From an uncultured Lachnospiraceae bacterium (GTDB lineage Bacteria; Bacillota; Clostridia; Lachnospirales; Lachnospiraceae): a stretch of 7,147 nucleotides of DNA. The notes beneath the pieces were generated by a model. It was not told where the DNA came from. It did not search any database and saw only the letters and a program-made list of their open reading frames with translations. Made by a program: the position numbers and the translations under genes. The stretch covers positions 1-7,147 of the forward strand of contig CAKRJM010000113.1 in NCBI GenBank assembly GCA_934351765.1, written 5' to 3'. Positions 6,978-7,147 of the stretch are shown in pieces (positions within the stretch are counted from its first letter, which is position 1; each line of letters begins with the position of its first letter).

Positions 6978-7147
6978 TTAACCCTTCAGCTTGCTTTCAA
7001 TATAGACCTGCACCAGCTCTTCCAGGATCTCGTCCCGCTCCAGCTTTGTGATCAGACTTCTTGCACTGCCGTAGCTGGTAATATACGTCGGATCTCCGGA
7101 CATGATATAACCGACGATCTGATTGATCGGATTATATCCCTTTTCGC
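6978..7147 (-). CDS. ireB: IreB family regulatory phosphoprotein (UPF0297/YrzL), 3' part only
   Basis: The last 55 codons and a TAA stop are present; the start lies beyond the right edge. The frame reads [20 protein letters not shown], then [12 protein letters not shown] and a charged C-terminal helix [20 protein letters not shown]. This is the highly conserved C-terminal portion of UPF0297, whose full length is close to 85 residues. In Enterococcus faecalis IreB is phosphorylated by the Ser/Thr kinase IreK and lowers intrinsic cephalosporin resistance. The phosphorylated threonines are near the N-terminus, so they cannot be checked here. The gene directly precedes ruvX, the standard order in Firmicutes, where alaS is often found just upstream. 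Because it is cut at the 5' end, neither its promoter nor the operon start can be seen. Confidence 0.93.
   Translation of the reverse strand, partial: EKGYNPINQIVGYIMSGDPTYITSYGSARSLITKLERDEILEELVQVYIESKLKG

Overview
The window looks like a chromosomal housekeeping segment from an anaerobic Firmicute (class Clostridia). A Lachnospiraceae-like genome is my best guess, from moderate GC, strong AAAGGAG/AGAGG ribosome binding sites, and the gene set and order. The lineage is an inference from gene content, not from a marker gene. All nine genes lie on the minus strand, close together or overlapping, so they read as one transcription unit running from high to low coordinates. Both ends of the window cut genes. 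I see no tRNA, rRNA, CRISPR array, insertion sequence, phage gene or convincing intrinsic terminator.

In transcription order the genes are: ireB (3' part only, 6978-7147), ruvX (6554-6970), a DUF1292 gene (6190-6447), rnj encoding ribonuclease J (4482-6158, TTG start), a short MltG/YceG-like membrane protein without a catalytic domain (4074-4439), a TrmR-type O-methyltransferase (3418-4077), a U32-family TrhP-type protein (2180-3421), a YdcF/DUF218 membrane protein (1415-2167) and the N-terminal half of a large M16C insulinase-type metallopeptidase (1-1392). No stretch above 300 bases lacks a gene. The longest gap is 106 bases, between ruvX and the DUF1292 gene.

The layout closely follows the Bacillus subtilis block yrzL-yrrK-yrzB-yrrL(mltG)-yrrM(trmR)-yrrN/yrrO(trhP), with ribonuclease J inserted between the yrzB and mltG equivalents. 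Functionally it groups envelope-stress signalling and peptidoglycan-linked proteins (IreB, MltG-like, YdcF), RNA processing and decay (RuvX/YqgF, RNase J), and a likely two-enzyme wobble-uridine modification route: TrhP hydroxylates U34 using prephenate, then TrmR O-methylates it to 5-methoxyuridine. The route needs no oxygen, which suits an anaerobe.

I did not find a wholly new system. The points most worth a second look are the naturally short MltG homologue locked into the operon by a stop/start overlap, the translational coupling of the trmR-trhP pair, the TTG start of rnj, and the small structured gap before the DUF1292 gene.
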